IMG/VR virus record: IMGVR_UViG_3300010354_000874 | Coordinates: 1 to 20,466 of that record | Origin: a virus | Length of the DNA: 20,466 nucleotides | Reading direction: 5' to 3' (one strand) | In this document: one piece after another, positions 20,338-20,466 of the stretch | How the letters are laid out: each line of letters starts with the position of its first letter | How positions within the stretch are numbered: position 1 is the first letter of the stretch | Program-made: the position numbers and the translations under genes | Notes under the pieces: generated by a model | Seen by the model: the letters and a program-made list of their open reading frames with translations, nothing else | Told to the model about the DNA's origin: nothing | Database searches by the model: none

Positions 20338-20466
20338 ATGACTCTACTAAGTCGCACAAGCACAACCCCTGCTGAATACAGTCTAGAGCCAGCAGGTCGC
20401 AGTCCCTTATTGACAAAAATGTATGTGGGGTTTGTGAGAGAAACCGACGATGACAGTCGCATGGGC
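20338..20466 (+). CDS. 5: gp5-like baseplate hub/spike protein, N-terminal part only
   Basis: Forty-three codons are visible; the gene runs off the right edge. After a short leader (MTLLSRTSTTPAEYSLEPAG) comes TKMYVGFVRETDDDSRMG, which resembles the start of the OB-fold of gp5/gpV-type spike proteins, where YVGxV is followed by an acidic stretch and G-R-(V/I). In T4, gene 5 directly follows gene 53, and here only one gene lies between them. The ATG at 20338 overlaps the end of a -1 open frame (ATGA) and has GAGGC about eight bases upstream. Without the rest, lysozyme and needle domains cannot be judged. Confidence 0.55.
   Translation, partial: MTLLSRTSTTPAEYSLEPAGRSPLLTKMYVGFVRETDDDSRMG

Noticed and set aside
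1-20466. CRISPR arrays, insertion sequences, attachment sites
   Set aside because: No regularly spaced repeats, transposase or integrase motifs, or long direct repeats were seen on either strand.

Overview
This window is a segment of a tailed-phage genome of the T4-like myovirus type. The evidence is a dense set of T4-family proteins with family motifs and partly T4-like order: major capsid protein gp23 (start only), scaffold gp22, prohead protease gp21, an acidic prohead core protein (gp67-like), portal gp20, a gp26-like zinc-ribbon baseplate protein, the gp46/gp47 recombination nuclease, the late sigma factor gp55, baseplate wedge gp53, and the start of a gp5-like hub protein. There is no host gene, tRNA, IS element or CRISPR array. 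The base composition is moderately AT-rich. The host cannot be named from the sequence; some features resemble marine T4-like phages, but that is an inference.

Layout. Positions 1-6381 (minus strand) hold the head module, in transcription order portal, a 71-residue protein, a tail-fibre-like gene, the acidic core protein, gp21, gp22 and gp23. Positions 6435-8951 (minus) hold a large tape-measure-like protein. Positions 9015-10081 (plus) hold the gp26-like protein and a short reading frame apparently joined to it by a -1 frameshift. Positions 10082-10624 contain no convincing gene except a possible small membrane ORF, but have several strong hairpins, including two plus-strand terminators about 290 bases apart that bracket a possible structured RNA. 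Next come an unknown minus-strand gene (10625-11437) and a divergent PD-(D/E)XK nuclease gene (11517-12029). Positions 12017-16127 (minus) are the gp55, gp47, gp46 operon. Positions 16229-20466 (plus) are a baseplate operon: tube-cap-like protein, gp53, a 929-residue structural protein and a gp5-like hub protein that runs off the edge.

Regulation can be read from the DNA. Six copies of a TAAATAT element, close to the T4 late-promoter consensus TATAAATA, sit 22 to 40 bases upstream of structural genes. The gp55 operon and the unknown 11437 gene instead have sigma70-type promoters with 17-base spacers. gp55 is therefore probably made early by host-type transcription and then directs RNA polymerase to the late structural promoters in this same window.

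Three points deserve attention. (1) gp55 is interrupted by a 151-residue mini-intein at the conserved GY|T site of its sigma core, and it also has a long extra N-terminal domain. (2) The gp26-like gene ends with a textbook -1 frameshift signal (T TTT TTC, an 8-base spacer, a 9-bp stem) leading into the downstream frame. (3) A densely folded stretch lies between two terminators at 10180-10470.
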